A stretch of 64,000 nucleotides of DNA from Actinacidiphila paucisporea. GTDB lineage: Bacteria > Actinomycetota > Actinomycetes > Streptomycetales > Streptomycetaceae. The DNA is taken from contig NZ_FRBI01000032.1 of assembly GCF_900142575.1 (NCBI RefSeq), forward strand, positions 1-64,000, read 5' to 3'. Each line of letters opens with the position of its first letter. Within the stretch, counting starts at the first letter, position 1. The position numbers and the translations under genes were made by a program. The notes below the pieces were generated by a model that saw nothing but the letters and a program-made list of their open reading frames with translations, ran no database searches and was not told the origin of the DNA. Positions 41,985 through 50,723 of the stretch are shown in pieces.

Positions 41985-43886
41985 ATGGACTTCGGCACCG
42001 ACCGCGCGGGCGCCCCGGCCGATCTCGCATGGCTGCGCGGCATCGACGCGTACACCATGGGCGCCTACGTCCAGGCCGAGGAGGAGTTCAAGGCCGCGGT
42101 GCGCATGGACCCGGGGATGGCCGACGCCTGGCTGGGACTGCACGCCCTGCGGGCCGACACCGCCACCGCGCTGCTCCAGATGTACCGGCACCGGGACCGC
42201 TTCGGCGAGCAGCGCGCCGCCCACCGGCGCACCCTCAACTCGTGGTACTGGCTCGGCTGGTGGGTGCAGCCGGTGCTGGAGACCAGCAGGGACCTGCTGC
42301 TCGCGCACGCCTCGCACTGGCTGGACGGCCGCCATGTCGCCGAGCTGGACCGGGCGCTGGCGGACTGCCCGCCGGTCGACACCGACCCGCAGGTGCGCTT
42401 CCTGCACGCCTGCCGGGCGTATCTGGTGAAGGACTGGGAGCACCTGGTGCGGCACACCGAGCCGCTGCTCGGCGACCCGCTGCTGGGCATCGAGGCGGGC
42501 CTGTTCGGCGGTATGGCCCGAGTGCGCCTGGAGATGTGCGGGCAGGCGGAGCCGCTGCTGGCCGCTGCCCTGATGCGGTGCCGCAGCGAGCAGCCGCAGC
42601 GCAAGGAGCTGCGCTACTGGCTGGCCCGCGCGTACGAGGGCACCGGGCGGACCGCGGCGGCCGTACCGCTCTACCGGGCGGTGCACCGGGTGGACCCGGC
42701 GTTCATGGACACCGCCGCGCGGCTGGCCGCGATCCACGAGACCGACGACGGCCTGGACGAGAGCGCGGGCCTGGCCACCGCCGTGTCGCTGGCCGGTGCC
42801 GGGCAGGCGGTGCCGGAGGGCGCCGGGGACCTGGACGCGGCCCTCTACCCGGAGCCCGGCGACGGCCGCCCGCCGGGCAGCGCCGAGCTGGACGACGCGC
42901 TGCTGGCGTCCGCGGGCGCGCTGGACGACGACATACGCGACCGGGCCGCCGCCCCGCTGACCGGCGCGCTGCCCGCCCAGCTGCCGCTCGGCGGCTCGGA
43001 TCCGGTGCTGCTGGCCCAGGCGCTGGCCGAGCTGGACGGCATGGTCGGCCTGGAGCCGGTCAAGCGGCAGGTCAAGGCGCTGTCCGCGCAGCTGCGGATG
43101 GCGCGGCTGCGGGCCGGCCAGGGCCTGCCGGTGCAGCCGCCGAAGCGGCACTTCGTCTTCTCCGGCCCTTCCGGCACCGGCAAGACCACGGTGGCCCGCA
43201 TATTGGGCCGGGTCTTCTACGCCCTCGGCCTGCTGGGCGGCGACCACCTGGTGGAGGCGCAGCGCTCCGACCTGGTCGGCGAATTCCTCGGGCAGACCGC
43301 GGTGAAGGCCAACGAGCTGATCGACTCCGCCCTCGGCGGCGTGCTGTTCGTGGACGAGGCCTACGCGCTGTCCAACTCCGGCTACAGCAAGGGCGACGCG
43401 TACGGCGACGAGGCCCTGCAGGTGCTGCTCAAGCGCGCCGAGGACAATCGGGACCGCCTGGTGGTCATCCTGGCCGGCTACCCCGAGGGCATGGACCGGC
43501 TGCTGGCGGCGAACCCCGGCCTCAGCTCGCGCTTCACCACCCGGGTGGACTTCCCCAGCTACCGCCCGCCGGAGCTGACCCGGATCGGCCAGGTGCTGGC
43601 CGCGGAGAACGGCGACCAGTGGGACGACGAGGCGCTGGAGGAGCTGGGGGCGATCAGCGGCCATGTCGTGGACCAGGGATGGATCGACGAGCTGGGCAAC
43701 GGGCGGCTGCTGCGCACGCTGTACGAGAAGAGCTGCGCCTACCGCGATCTGCGGCTGTCGGAGTATCCGACGACGCCCAGCCGCGAGGAGTTGTCGACGC
43801 TGCGGCTGCCCGACCTGATGCAGGCCTACGGCGAGGTGCTGTCGGGACGCGGGCCCGGCATCCCGCCGCCCGACCCGGCCGAGTAG
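41985..43886 (+). CDS. Orphan EccA/CbxX-CfqX-type AAA ATPase with N-terminal TPR domain
   Basis: 633 residues. The N-terminal half (about 10-270) is helical and TPR-like. An acidic Ala/Gly-rich linker follows. The C-terminal AAA module (about 345-620) starts LDGMVGLEPVKRQVKALSAQ; Walker A is GPSGTGKTT (about 395), Walker B VLFVDEAYAL (about 455), sensor/arginine-finger region LSSRFTTRVDFP. This is the architecture of EccA from type VII (ESX) secretion, a cytoplasmic chaperone-ATPase. No EccB-E, EsxA/B or mycosin gene is in the window, so it is an orphan here. ATG 41985 follows GTGGGGA. It ends 19 bp from the convergent CNNM gene. Confidence 0.85.
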   Translation: MDFGTDRAGAPADLAWLRGIDAYTMGAYVQAEEEFKAAVRMDPGMADAWLGLHALRADTATALLQMYRHRDRFGEQRAAHRRTLNSWYWLGWWVQPVLETSRDLLLAHASHWLDGRHVAELDRALADCPPVDTDPQVRFLHACRAYLVKDWEHLVRHTEPLLGDPLLGIEAGLFGGMARVRLEMCGQAEPLLAAALMRCRSEQPQRKELRYWLARAYEGTGRTAAAVPLYRAVHRVDPAFMDTAARLAAIHETDDGLDESAGLATAVSLAGAGQAVPEGAGDLDAALYPEPGDGRPPGSAELDDALLASAGALDDDIRDRAAAPLTGALPAQLPLGGSDPVLLAQALAELDGMVGLEPVKRQVKALSAQLRMARLRAGQGLPVQPPKRHFVFSGPSGTGKTTVARILGRVFYALGLLGGDHLVEAQRSDLVGEFLGQTAVKANELIDSALGGVLFVDEAYALSNSGYSKGDAYGDEALQVLLKRAEDNRDRLVVILAGYPEGMDRLLAANPGLSSRFTTRVDFPSYRPPELTRIGQVLAAENGDQWDDEALEELGAISGHVVDQGWIDELGNGRLLRTLYEKSCAYRDLRLSEYPTTPSREELSTLRLPDLMQAYGEVLSGRGPGIPPPDPAE

Positions 43887-43905
43887 GCCGGACCGGGCGC
43901 GGGCG

Positions 43906-44958
43906 TCAGCGGACCAGTTCGCCGGGCACCGGGCGGTGCGAGGGATCGCGGACCTCGCCGACGAGCATTTCCAGCACGTCCTCCAGGGCGACCAGCCCCA
44001 GCACCCGCCCGGCGGGGTCGGCGACCGCCGCCAGGTGGGACGCGGCCCGCCGCATCGAGGTCAGCGCGTCGTCCAGCGGCAGGTCGGCGCGCAGCGTGGT
44101 GATCGGGCGCCACAGCCGCTGCGGCACCGGGCGGTCCTGGTCCTCCAGGTCCAGGACGTCCTTGACGTGCAGGTAGCCCAGATAGCCGGCTTCGGGGTCG
44201 GCGGCGACCGGGAAGCGCGAGTAGCCGGTGCGTACGGTCAGCTCCTCGACCTCGCGAGCGGTCGCCGTCGGGGACAGGGTGATCAGCTGGTCCGGGGTGA
44301 GCAGCACCTCGGTGACCGGGCGGGTGCCCAGCTCCAGCGCGTCCTCCAGGCGCTCCTGCTCGTCGGAGTCCAGCAGCCCGGCCCTTCTGGCGTCCTCCAC
44401 CAGCACGGTCAGCTCGGCGCTGGTGAAGACCGAGTCGACCTCGTCCTTGGGCTCGACACCGCAGGCGCGCAGGATCAGCCGCGCGCTGGCGCCGAGCACC
44501 ACGATCACCGGGCGGAAGACCCGGGCGAAGCCGACGAGTCCGGGGCTGAGCCACAGCGCGGTCTTCTCCGGGTCGGCCATCGCCAGGTTCTTCGGCACCA
44601 GTTCGCCGATGACCAGGTGCAGGAAGACCACCAGCGCCAGCGCCAGCACGTAGCCGATCGCGTGCACCAGGTCGTCCGGCACGTGGGCGGCGGCGAAGAC
44701 CGGCTCCAGCAGGTGCGCGAGGGTGGGTTCGGCGACCGCGCCGAGCGTCAGCGAGCAGACGGTGACGCCGAACTGCGCGGCGGCCATCATCTGCGGCAGG
44801 TGCTCCAGGCCGTAGAGCACGGTCCTGGCCCTGCGCTGTGTCGGGGCCAGCGGTTCGATCTGGCTGCGGCGGACCGAGACCAGGGCGAATTCGGCGCCGA
44901 CGAAGAAGCCGTTGCCGAGGACCAGGAGCAGGGCGAAGAGGAGTTGCAGTGCGCTCAT
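43906..44958 (-). CDS. CNNM/CBS-domain membrane protein (hemolysin-like family), short form
   Basis: 350 residues. A CNNM (DUF21) domain with about three to four helices (1-190: GNGFFVGAEFALVSVRRSQIE, VIGELVPKNLAMADPE) is followed by a CBS pair (about 205-335: PVTEVLLTPDQLITL..., GYLGYLHVKDVLDLE, VLGLVALEDVLEMLVGE). It lacks the C-terminal CorC/HlyC domain present in its neighbour. CNNM proteins transport or regulate Mg2+/Co2+. ATG 44958 overlaps the stop of the next CNNM gene by four bases, so the two are coupled and may form a heteromer. Confidence 0.88.
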   Translation of the reverse strand: MSALQLLFALLLVLGNGFFVGAEFALVSVRRSQIEPLAPTQRRARTVLYGLEHLPQMMAAAQFGVTVCSLTLGAVAEPTLAHLLEPVFAAAHVPDDLVHAIGYVLALALVVFLHLVIGELVPKNLAMADPEKTALWLSPGLVGFARVFRPVIVVLGASARLILRACGVEPKDEVDSVFTSAELTVLVEDARRAGLLDSDEQERLEDALELGTRPVTEVLLTPDQLITLSPTATAREVEELTVRTGYSRFPVAADPEAGYLGYLHVKDVLDLEDQDRPVPQRLWRPITTLRADLPLDDALTSMRRAASHLAAVADPAGRVLGLVALEDVLEMLVGEVRDPSHRPVPGELVR

Positions 44959-46286
44959 CGCTCGCTCTCCTCCCCCGCGGCGGGCGCCGTACGCACGATC
45001 CTGACCCGTTCGGCCCGGTGGTGCCCGACGTCGGAGACCCGCAGCCGCCAGCCGGGCAGCTCGGCGGTGTCGCCGACCTCGGGGATGCGGGCCAGCAGGT
45101 CGGCGACGAGTCCCGCGACCGTCTCGTAGGGGCCTTCGGGCGCGTGCAGGCCGATACGGGCCAGCGTGTCGACACGGCAGCCGCCGTCGGCGTCCCAGGC
45201 GGGCCGGCCGTTATCCGGCGGGGCCTGGGCGAGGTCGGGCAGGTCGACCGCGTCGTGCTCGTCGCGGACCTCGCCGACCAGTTCCTCGACGATGTCCTCC
45301 AGGGTGACCACCCCGGCGGTGCCGCCGTACTCGTCGACCACCACCGCGATGGGCTGCTGGCTGCGGAGCAGTTCGAGCAGCGGCTGGGCGGCCAGCGTCT
45401 CGGGCACCAGCAGCGGGACGACCGCGATCCGGCTGACCGCGGTGCGGTCGCGCAGCTCGGCGGGGACAGCGAGGGCGTCCTTGAGGTGGACCATGCCGAC
45501 GATGTCGTCCAGGCGGGCCCGGTAGACCGGGAAGCGGGACAGGCCGGTGGCGCGGGTGAGGTTGAGGACGTCGGCCGCGGTGGCGGTGTCCTCCAGGGCG
45601 CTGACCCTGACCCGGGGCGTCATCACGTTCTCCGCGGTGAGGTCGCCCAGGGACAGGGCGCGGACGAACAGGTCGGCGGTGTCCTGTTCGAGGGCGCCGG
45701 CCTGCGCGGAGTGCCGGGCGAGCGAGACCAGCTCGGTGGGGGTGCGGGCGGAGGCCAGCTCGTCGGCGGGCTCCACGCCGAGCATCCGCACCAGGTGGTT
45801 GGCGGCGGTGTTCAGCAGTTCGATGACCGGCCGGAAGGCCCGGGAGAAGGCCCGCTGCGGGCCTGCGACCATCCGGGCGACGGCCAGCGGCCTGGAGACG
45901 GCCCAGTTCTTCGGGACCAGCTCGCCGATGACCATCTGGACGGCGGAGGCGGCCATCATCCCGGCCACCACCGCGACACCGGGGGCGGCGCCGTCCGGTA
46001 TCCCGGTGGCGCTGACGGGCCCGGTGAGCAGGTCGGCGAGGGCGGGTTCGGCGAGCATGCCGACGACCAGCGAGGTGATGGTGATGCCGAGCTGGGTGCC
46101 GGACAGCTGGAAGGACAGTCTGCGCAGGGCGGCGACGACGCCGGCCGCTCGGCGGTCGCCTGCCGCGGCGGCGCGTTCCGCGGCCGGGCGCTCCACGGTC
46201 ACCAGGCCGAATTCGGCGGCGACGAAGAAGCCGTTGGCGAGGATCAGGACAAGGGCCGCTGCGAGCAGCAGCAGTGACGTGCTCAT
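44955..46286 (-). CDS. CNNM/CBS/CorC-HlyC membrane protein (hemolysin-like family), long form
   Basis: 443 residues. CNNM domain (1-195: LANGFFVAAEFGLVTVERPA, VIGELVPKNWAVSRPL), CBS pair (about 215-335: NVMTPRVRVSAL, MVHLKDALAV, VVVDEYGGTAGVVTLEDIVE) and a C-terminal CorC/HlyC transporter-associated domain (about 355-430). It is first in the two-gene CNNM operon and overlaps the short form by 4 bp. The 197 bases upstream carry a hairpin ending the rib-his operon and the likely promoter. Confidence 0.9.
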   Translation of the reverse strand: MSTSLLLLAAALVLILANGFFVAAEFGLVTVERPAAERAAAAGDRRAAGVVAALRRLSFQLSGTQLGITITSLVVGMLAEPALADLLTGPVSATGIPDGAAPGVAVVAGMMAASAVQMVIGELVPKNWAVSRPLAVARMVAGPQRAFSRAFRPVIELLNTAANHLVRMLGVEPADELASARTPTELVSLARHSAQAGALEQDTADLFVRALSLGDLTAENVMTPRVRVSALEDTATAADVLNLTRATGLSRFPVYRARLDDIVGMVHLKDALAVPAELRDRTAVSRIAVVPLLVPETLAAQPLLELLRSQQPIAVVVDEYGGTAGVVTLEDIVEELVGEVRDEHDAVDLPDLAQAPPDNGRPAWDADGGCRVDTLARIGLHAPEGPYETVAGLVADLLARIPEVGDTAELPGWRLRVSDVGHHRAERVRIVRTAPAAGEESER

Positions 46287-46392
46287 GAGGCCGCCGCTCC
46301 ACGGGACTGGGCGGGAGGGGCGGCGCAGGTACTACCGGACGGTTCGTCCATCGGGGTGTGAGTGTCACTCCTCGGTCGGTCGGGCGGTTCGG

Positions 46393-46419
46393 CGGGCGGC
46401 GCCGTCACGGCACCGCCCG
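46393..46419 (-). terminator. Hairpin after the rib-his operon
   Basis: CGGGCGGCGCCGT (46393-46405) and ACGGCACCGCCCG (46407-46419) pair at 12 of 13 positions around one base. It lies 65 bases beyond the last gene of the rib-his-PH operon on the minus strand and before the CNNM genes. Confidence 0.55.
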
Positions 46420-46483
46420 GATCCAGAGTAATCATTGCGGTCGCGGCCGCGAAGGACGGCGGGCACCCGTTTCAGCGGGGAAT

Positions 46484-46984
46484 TCACCCGCCGCCCCGGC
46501 CGTCGCCTGGTGCCTCGCCGAGTGCCTCGACGAGAGCGCGCAGCCGCCGGGCGTCGTCGAGGGCCTGCTGCCTGGCGATACCGGGCTGGATGCCCATGAC
46601 CGCCAGGGTGGTGCCGTCGGCGAGGTCCAGATGGACCCAGGCGTCGCCGGGCCGCAGCCGTACCGCGAGCACCTCCGCCCAGGCCAGCCGCCTTTTCACG
46701 GTCAGGTTGACCACGGTGAGGCCGTCGGCCTCGGCGACCGCCTTGGGGCGGCTCAGCAGCGTCAGCAGGGCCATGGCCAGCACCCCGACGACCACCATGG
46801 TGACCCGGTCGCCGGTGGTCCACGGGGACGCGCCCTCGTGCGGCATCACCACGGCCAGCGTGCTGAGCACGGCGAGCAGCAGCGTCCCCATGGTGAGCAG
46901 CACCACACGGGTGAGCAGCGGTCGGAAGGTGACCGGCAGCCGCGCGACGGCGGCCAGGGCTCGGTCGTCGTCGGCGGGGTTCAC
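46484..46984 (-). CDS. PH-domain (bacterial PH-like) membrane protein
   Basis: 166 residues. Two membrane helices (about 25-45 and 60-78) are followed by a bacterial PH-like domain (about 82-155: AEADGLTVVNLTVKRRLAWA, RPGDAWVHLDLADGTTLAVM). It is a regular neighbour of hisG in Streptomyces; its function is unknown. GTG 46984 overlaps the hisG stop by four bases (GTGA), placing it last in the operon. The C-terminus is Gly/Arg-rich. Confidence 0.82.
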   Translation of the reverse strand: MNPADDDRALAAVARLPVTFRPLLTRVVLLTMGTLLLAVLSTLAVVMPHEGASPWTTGDRVTMVVVGVLAMALLTLLSRPKAVAEADGLTVVNLTVKRRLAWAEVLAVRLRPGDAWVHLDLADGTTLAVMGIQPGIARQQALDDARRLRALVEALGEAPGDGRGGG

Positions 46985-47829
46985 AGCCGGGCGGCGTGGA
47001 TGCCGGTGGTGAGGATGGCCCGGGCGCCCAGCTCGTACAGCTCGTCCATGATGCGCTGGGCGTCGCTGGTGGGGACCATGGCGCGGACCGCGACCCAGCC
47101 CTCGTGGTGCAGCGGGGAGACGGTCGGCGACTCCAGGCCGGGGGTCAGGGCGACGGCCTGGTCGACGTGCTCGGCGCGGATGTCGTAGTCCATCATCACG
47201 TAGCGCCTGGCGACCAGGACGCCCTGGAGGCGGCGCAGGAACTTCTGCACTTCGGGGTCGTCGGTGGAGGCGCCGGTGGGGCGGACGACGACCGCCTCGG
47301 AGGCCATGATCGGCTCGCCGAAGGTCTCCAGGCCCGCGTTGCGCAGCGAGGTGCCGGTCTCCACCACGTCGGCGATGACCTGGGCCACGCCGAGCTGGAT
47401 GGCGGTCTCGACGGCGCCGTCGAGGTGGACGACGGTGGCGGCCACACCGTGGTCGGCGAGGTGCTTCTCGACGACGCCTTCGTAGGACGTCGCCACCGTC
47501 ATGCCGGCGAGGTCGGCGACGCCCTGCGCGGTGCCGGGCCTGGCGGCGTAGTGGAAGGTGGAGCGGGCGAAGCCGAGCTGCAGGATCTCCTCGGCGCCGG
47601 CCGCGGAGTCCAGCAGCAGGTCGCGCCCGGTGATGCCGATGTCGAGGCGGCCGGAGCTGACGTAGATGGCGATGTCGCGGGGGCGCAGGTAGAAGAACTC
47701 CACGTCGTTGGCGCTGTCGAAGAGCACCAGCTCCTTGGACTCCTTGCGCTGCCGGTATCCGGCCTCATGGAGCATGGCCGCCGCGGGTCCGGACAGTGAG
47801 CCCTTGTTCGGGACGGCGATGCGCAGCAT
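46981..47829 (-). CDS. hisG: ATP phosphoribosyltransferase, long form
   Basis: 282 residues, the long HisG type. The catalytic periplasmic-binding-protein-like domains (1-210) include RIAVPNKGSLSG and DIGITGRDLLLD, and the PRPP-binding loop is ADVVETGTSLRNAGL. The C-terminal ACT-like domain (about 215-280) gives histidine feedback inhibition. It catalyses the first step of histidine synthesis from ATP and PRPP. It lies 88 bases after hisE and overlaps the PH gene. Confidence 0.95.
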   Translation of the reverse strand: MLRIAVPNKGSLSGPAAAMLHEAGYRQRKESKELVLFDSANDVEFFYLRPRDIAIYVSSGRLDIGITGRDLLLDSAAGAEEILQLGFARSTFHYAARPGTAQGVADLAGMTVATSYEGVVEKHLADHGVAATVVHLDGAVETAIQLGVAQVIADVVETGTSLRNAGLETFGEPIMASEAVVVRPTGASTDDPEVQKFLRRLQGVLVARRYVMMDYDIRAEHVDQAVALTPGLESPTVSPLHHEGWVAVRAMVPTSDAQRIMDELYELGARAILTTGIHAARL

Positions 47830-47917
47830 GGGGTCGGGTTCCTTCGCTGTGGGGCGGGTTCGTGGGGTTCCGGGCGCGGGCGTACGGCCCGTGCACGCGG
47901 TGCGCGGGCCGTACGGC

Positions 47918-48190
47918 TCACAGGTGGGCGTAGACGTCGTCCAGGGAGATGCCGCGGGCGACCATCATCACCTGAACGTGGTACAGCAGTTGGGAGATCT
48001 CCTCGGCGGTGGCGTCGGCGCCTTCGTACTCGGCTGCCATCCACACCTCGGCGGCCTCCTCGACCACCTTCTTGCCGATCGCATGCACGCCCTTGCCGAC
48101 CAGCTCGGCGGTGCGTGACGTGCTGGGGTCGCCGGTGGCGGCCTTGTGCTGCAGCTCGGTGAAGAGCTGCTCGAATGTCTTGTTGGCCAT
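47918..48190 (-). CDS. hisE: Phosphoribosyl-ATP pyrophosphatase
   Basis: 90 residues, a MazG-like all-helical hydrolase. KTFEQLFTELQHKA starts helix 1; KKVVEEAAEVWMAAEYEG carries the acidic Mg2+-binding residues; EISQLLYHVQVMMVARG completes the core. It removes pyrophosphate from PR-ATP, step two of histidine synthesis. It lies 33 bases downstream of ribH in the same direction, so histidine genes are appended to the riboflavin operon. Confidence 0.94.
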   Translation of the reverse strand: MANKTFEQLFTELQHKAATGDPSTSRTAELVGKGVHAIGKKVVEEAAEVWMAAEYEGADATAEEISQLLYHVQVMMVARGISLDDVYAHL

Positions 48191-48223
48191 GGTGGTCCTA
48201 GCCTACGGGGAACCGCCCGCCGT

Positions 48224-48709
48224 TCAGCGCCACGGTTCGGATAGTGAGCGGATCACCGCCGCGGTCGCCACCGCCGCGGTGACCGCCTCGTGCCCCTTGT
48301 CCTCGTTCGACCCGGGAAGTCCGGCCCGGTCCAGCGCCTGCTCCTCGGTGTCGCAGGTGAGCACGCCGAAGCCGACGGGGACACCGCTGTCCACGCTGAC
48401 CTGCGTCAGGCCCGCGGTGACGCCGTGCGAGACGTACTCGAAGTGCGGGGTGCCGCCGCGGATGATCACCCCGAGTGCCACCACCGCGTCGTAGCCGCGG
48501 CCCGCCACCGCCCGGGCGACGACCGGCAGTTCGAAGCTGCCGGGCACCCGCAGCAGGGTCGGCTCCTCGATCCCGAGGTCGTGCAGGGCGCGCATCGCCC
48601 CGTCCACGAGGCCGTCCATCACCTGGTCGTGCCACTGGGCCGCGATCACCGCGACCCGCAGGTCGCCGCAGTTCTTGACCGTCAGCTCGGGGGCGCCCTT
48701 ACCGCTCAC
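48224..48709 (-). CDS. ribH: 6,7-dimethyl-8-ribityllumazine synthase
   Basis: 161 residues. RVAVIAAQWHDQVMDGL starts the fold; VPGSFELPV and GVIIRGGTPHFEYVSHGV hold the substrate and catalytic His residues; VPVGFGVLTCDTEEQA completes the site. It condenses the ribityl-pyrimidine with dihydroxybutanone phosphate, and often forms icosahedral shells. GTG 48709 overlaps the ribBA stop by four bases. Confidence 0.96.
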   Translation of the reverse strand: MSGKGAPELTVKNCGDLRVAVIAAQWHDQVMDGLVDGAMRALHDLGIEEPTLLRVPGSFELPVVARAVAGRGYDAVVALGVIIRGGTPHFEYVSHGVTAGLTQVSVDSGVPVGFGVLTCDTEEQALDRAGLPGSNEDKGHEAVTAAVATAAVIRSLSEPWR

Positions 48710-50040
48710 TTCTCTCCTCGGTGCTCAGTGCCTGTGCTGCCGCCGGCGGTGCCGACGGCCGAGTGGGTGCGGCCCGCGGTCTCCAGCCAGGGCAGGTCGT
48801 GGCCCATCCGGTCGCGCTTGGTCCGCAGGTACCGCAGATTGTGCTCCCCGGCGCCGACCGGCATCGGCTCCCGGCCGAGCACGTCGAGGCCGTGCCTGAC
48901 CAGCGCGCCGGTCTTCGCGGGGTTGTTGGTGATCAGCCGCAGCGAACGCACCCCGAGGTCGGTGAGGATCTGCGCGGCCACCCCGTAGTCGCGGGCGTCG
49001 GCGGGCAGGCCCAGTTCGAGGTTGGCGTCCAGGGTGTCCCGGCCGCGCTCCTGCAGTTCGTACGCCCGCAGCTTGGGCAGCAGCCCGATGCCGCGGCCCT
49101 CGTGGCCGCGCAGGTAGAGCACCACCCCGCGGCCCTCCTCGGCGACCCGGCGCAGCGCGCCCTGCAGCTGCGGGCCGCAGTCGCAGCGCTGCGAGCCGAA
49201 GACGTCGCCGGTCAGGCACTCCGAGTGCACCCGCACCAGCACGTCGGTGCCGTCACCGACGTCGCCGGCGACCAGCGCGATGTGCTCGACGCCGTCGGCG
49301 GTGCTGCGGTAGCCGTAGGCGCGGAAGTCGCCGAAGGCGGTGGGCAGCGTGGTCGCCGCCTCCCGGCGGACGGTGGGCTCCGCCGAGCGGCGGTAGGCGA
49401 TCAGGTCCTCGATGGAGATGATGGCCAGGCCGTGCTTGCGCGCGAAGGGCACCAGCTCGGGCAGCCGTGCCATCGTGCCGTCCTCGCGGGCGATCTCCAC
49501 GATGGCCGCGGCGGGCCGCAGCCCCGCCAGCCTGGCCAGGTCCACGCCCGCCTCGGTGTGCCCGGCGCGCACCAGCACCCCGCCGGTCCTGGCCCGCAGC
49601 GGGAAGACGTGCCCGGGGCGTACGAAGTCGGCGGCCACCGACGTCGGCTCGGCCAGCAGCCGGATGGTGGCGGCCCGGTCGGCCGCGGAGATCCCGGTGG
49701 TCACCCCGTGCGCGGCACCGGCGTCCACCGACACGGTGAAGGCGGTGCGCATCGACTCGGTGTTGGTGTCCACCATCTGCGGCAGGTCGAGCCGGTCGAC
49801 GTCCGGCGGCTCCAGGGGGACGCAGATCAGCCCGCGGCACTCCGTCATCATGAAGGCCACGATCTCCGGGGTGATCTTCTCCGCGGCGACCACCAGGTCG
49901 CCCTCGTTCTCCCGGTTCTCGTCGTCGACGACCACGATCGGGCGCCCCGCGGCGATCTCGGCGATGGCCCGCTCCACCGGGTCGAGCCCGAGGTCGGCCT
50001 CGTCGTACCAGTCGTCCTGCAGTGCGGTCACGGCACTCAT
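48706..50040 (-). CDS. ribBA: Bifunctional DHBP synthase / GTP cyclohydrolase II
   Basis: 444 residues. The N-terminal RibB domain (about 18-215) has VVDDENRENEGDLV and RPGHVFPLRAR...GHTEAGVDL. The C-terminal RibA domain (about 220-420) has the zinc cysteines in HSECLTGDVFGSQRCDCG and the GTP site YLRGHEGRGIGL. It makes both precursors of lumazine, from ribulose 5-phosphate and GTP. The tail of about 20 residues is variable. ATG 50040 has GGAAGGAG and overlaps the ribM stop (ATGA). Confidence 0.95.
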   Translation of the reverse strand: MSAVTALQDDWYDEADLGLDPVERAIAEIAAGRPIVVVDDENRENEGDLVVAAEKITPEIVAFMMTECRGLICVPLEPPDVDRLDLPQMVDTNTESMRTAFTVSVDAGAAHGVTTGISAADRAATIRLLAEPTSVAADFVRPGHVFPLRARTGGVLVRAGHTEAGVDLARLAGLRPAAAIVEIAREDGTMARLPELVPFARKHGLAIISIEDLIAYRRSAEPTVRREAATTLPTAFGDFRAYGYRSTADGVEHIALVAGDVGDGTDVLVRVHSECLTGDVFGSQRCDCGPQLQGALRRVAEEGRGVVLYLRGHEGRGIGLLPKLRAYELQERGRDTLDANLELGLPADARDYGVAAQILTDLGVRSLRLITNNPAKTGALVRHGLDVLGREPMPVGAGEHNLRYLRTKRDRMGHDLPWLETAGRTHSAVGTAGGSTGTEHRGEK

Positions 50041-50723
50041 GCCGTCACTCCTTCCGCGGCGGTGGTGCTCGGCTTCGCCTGGGACTGCCGGTCCGCGGCC
50101 GGTACGGCCCTGCGGGTCTGCTGCCACCAGGCGTACATCCCGGCGATCACCAGGACGAAGTAGACGATGTAGACCAGGCCGGAGAACGGCAGGCCGCTGT
50201 GGAAGTTCAGCGGCACCCCGACCAGGTCGACGGCGAGCCAGGCGAACCAGAACTCCACCCAGCCGCGGGCCTGCGCGTACATCGCGGCCAGCGTGCCGAC
50301 GAAGATGTACGCGTCCGGCCACGGGTTCCAGGACAGCTTCGGGTAGGCCAGGAAGAGCGAGGCGACCGCGACGGTGCCGACCGCGGTGGCCGCCACCAGC
50401 ACCGCGCGCTCGCGCCAGGTGGCGAACCTGATGGCCAGTTGCCCGCCGCCGTCCCGGCCGCGACGCCACCGGTACCACCCCCACACCGCGACGGTGATGA
50501 CCACGAACTGCTTGCCGACGCCGCCGCCGAGGTGTGCCGACCAGAAGGCCGCCACCAGCACGACTCCGGAGAGCAGCTGGACCGGCCAGGTCAGCATCGC
50601 CCGCCGCCAGCCCAGCGCGAGGGCGCCCAGGCCCAGCAGGTTGCCGATCATGTCGGACCAGATGACGTGCTGGTCGAAGGCCGTGAAGGCCTCGCTGTCC
50701 AGCCAGTGCAGTGCGCTGCTCAT
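50037..50723 (-). CDS. ribM: PnuC-family riboflavin transporter RibM
   Basis: 228 residues with about seven membrane helices. The PnuC fold signatures are WSDMIGNLLGLGALALGWR near the N-terminus, AWLAVDLVGVPLNFHSGL (about 170) and FSGLVYIVYFVLVIAGMYAW. Its place inside the rib operon, with 4-bp overlaps to ribE and ribBA, matches the actinobacterial RibM/PnuX uptake proteins rather than nicotinamide riboside PnuC. It should import riboflavin or analogues such as roseoflavin by facilitated diffusion. The polar C-terminus is cytoplasmic by prediction. Confidence 0.85.
   Translation of the reverse strand: MSSALHWLDSEAFTAFDQHVIWSDMIGNLLGLGALALGWRRAMLTWPVQLLSGVVLVAAFWSAHLGGGVGKQFVVITVAVWGWYRWRRGRDGGGQLAIRFATWRERAVLVAATAVGTVAVASLFLAYPKLSWNPWPDAYIFVGTLAAMYAQARGWVEFWFAWLAVDLVGVPLNFHSGLPFSGLVYIVYFVLVIAGMYAWWQQTRRAVPAADRQSQAKPSTTAAEGVTA

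Noticed and set aside
41985..43886. Type VII secretion locus
   Set aside because: Only an EccA-like ATPase is present; no EccB-E, WXG100 or mycosin genes nearby.
50037..50723. Nicotinamide riboside transporter PnuC
   Set aside because: The fold is PnuC-like, but the position inside the FMN-riboswitch rib operon with overlaps on both sides favours RibM.
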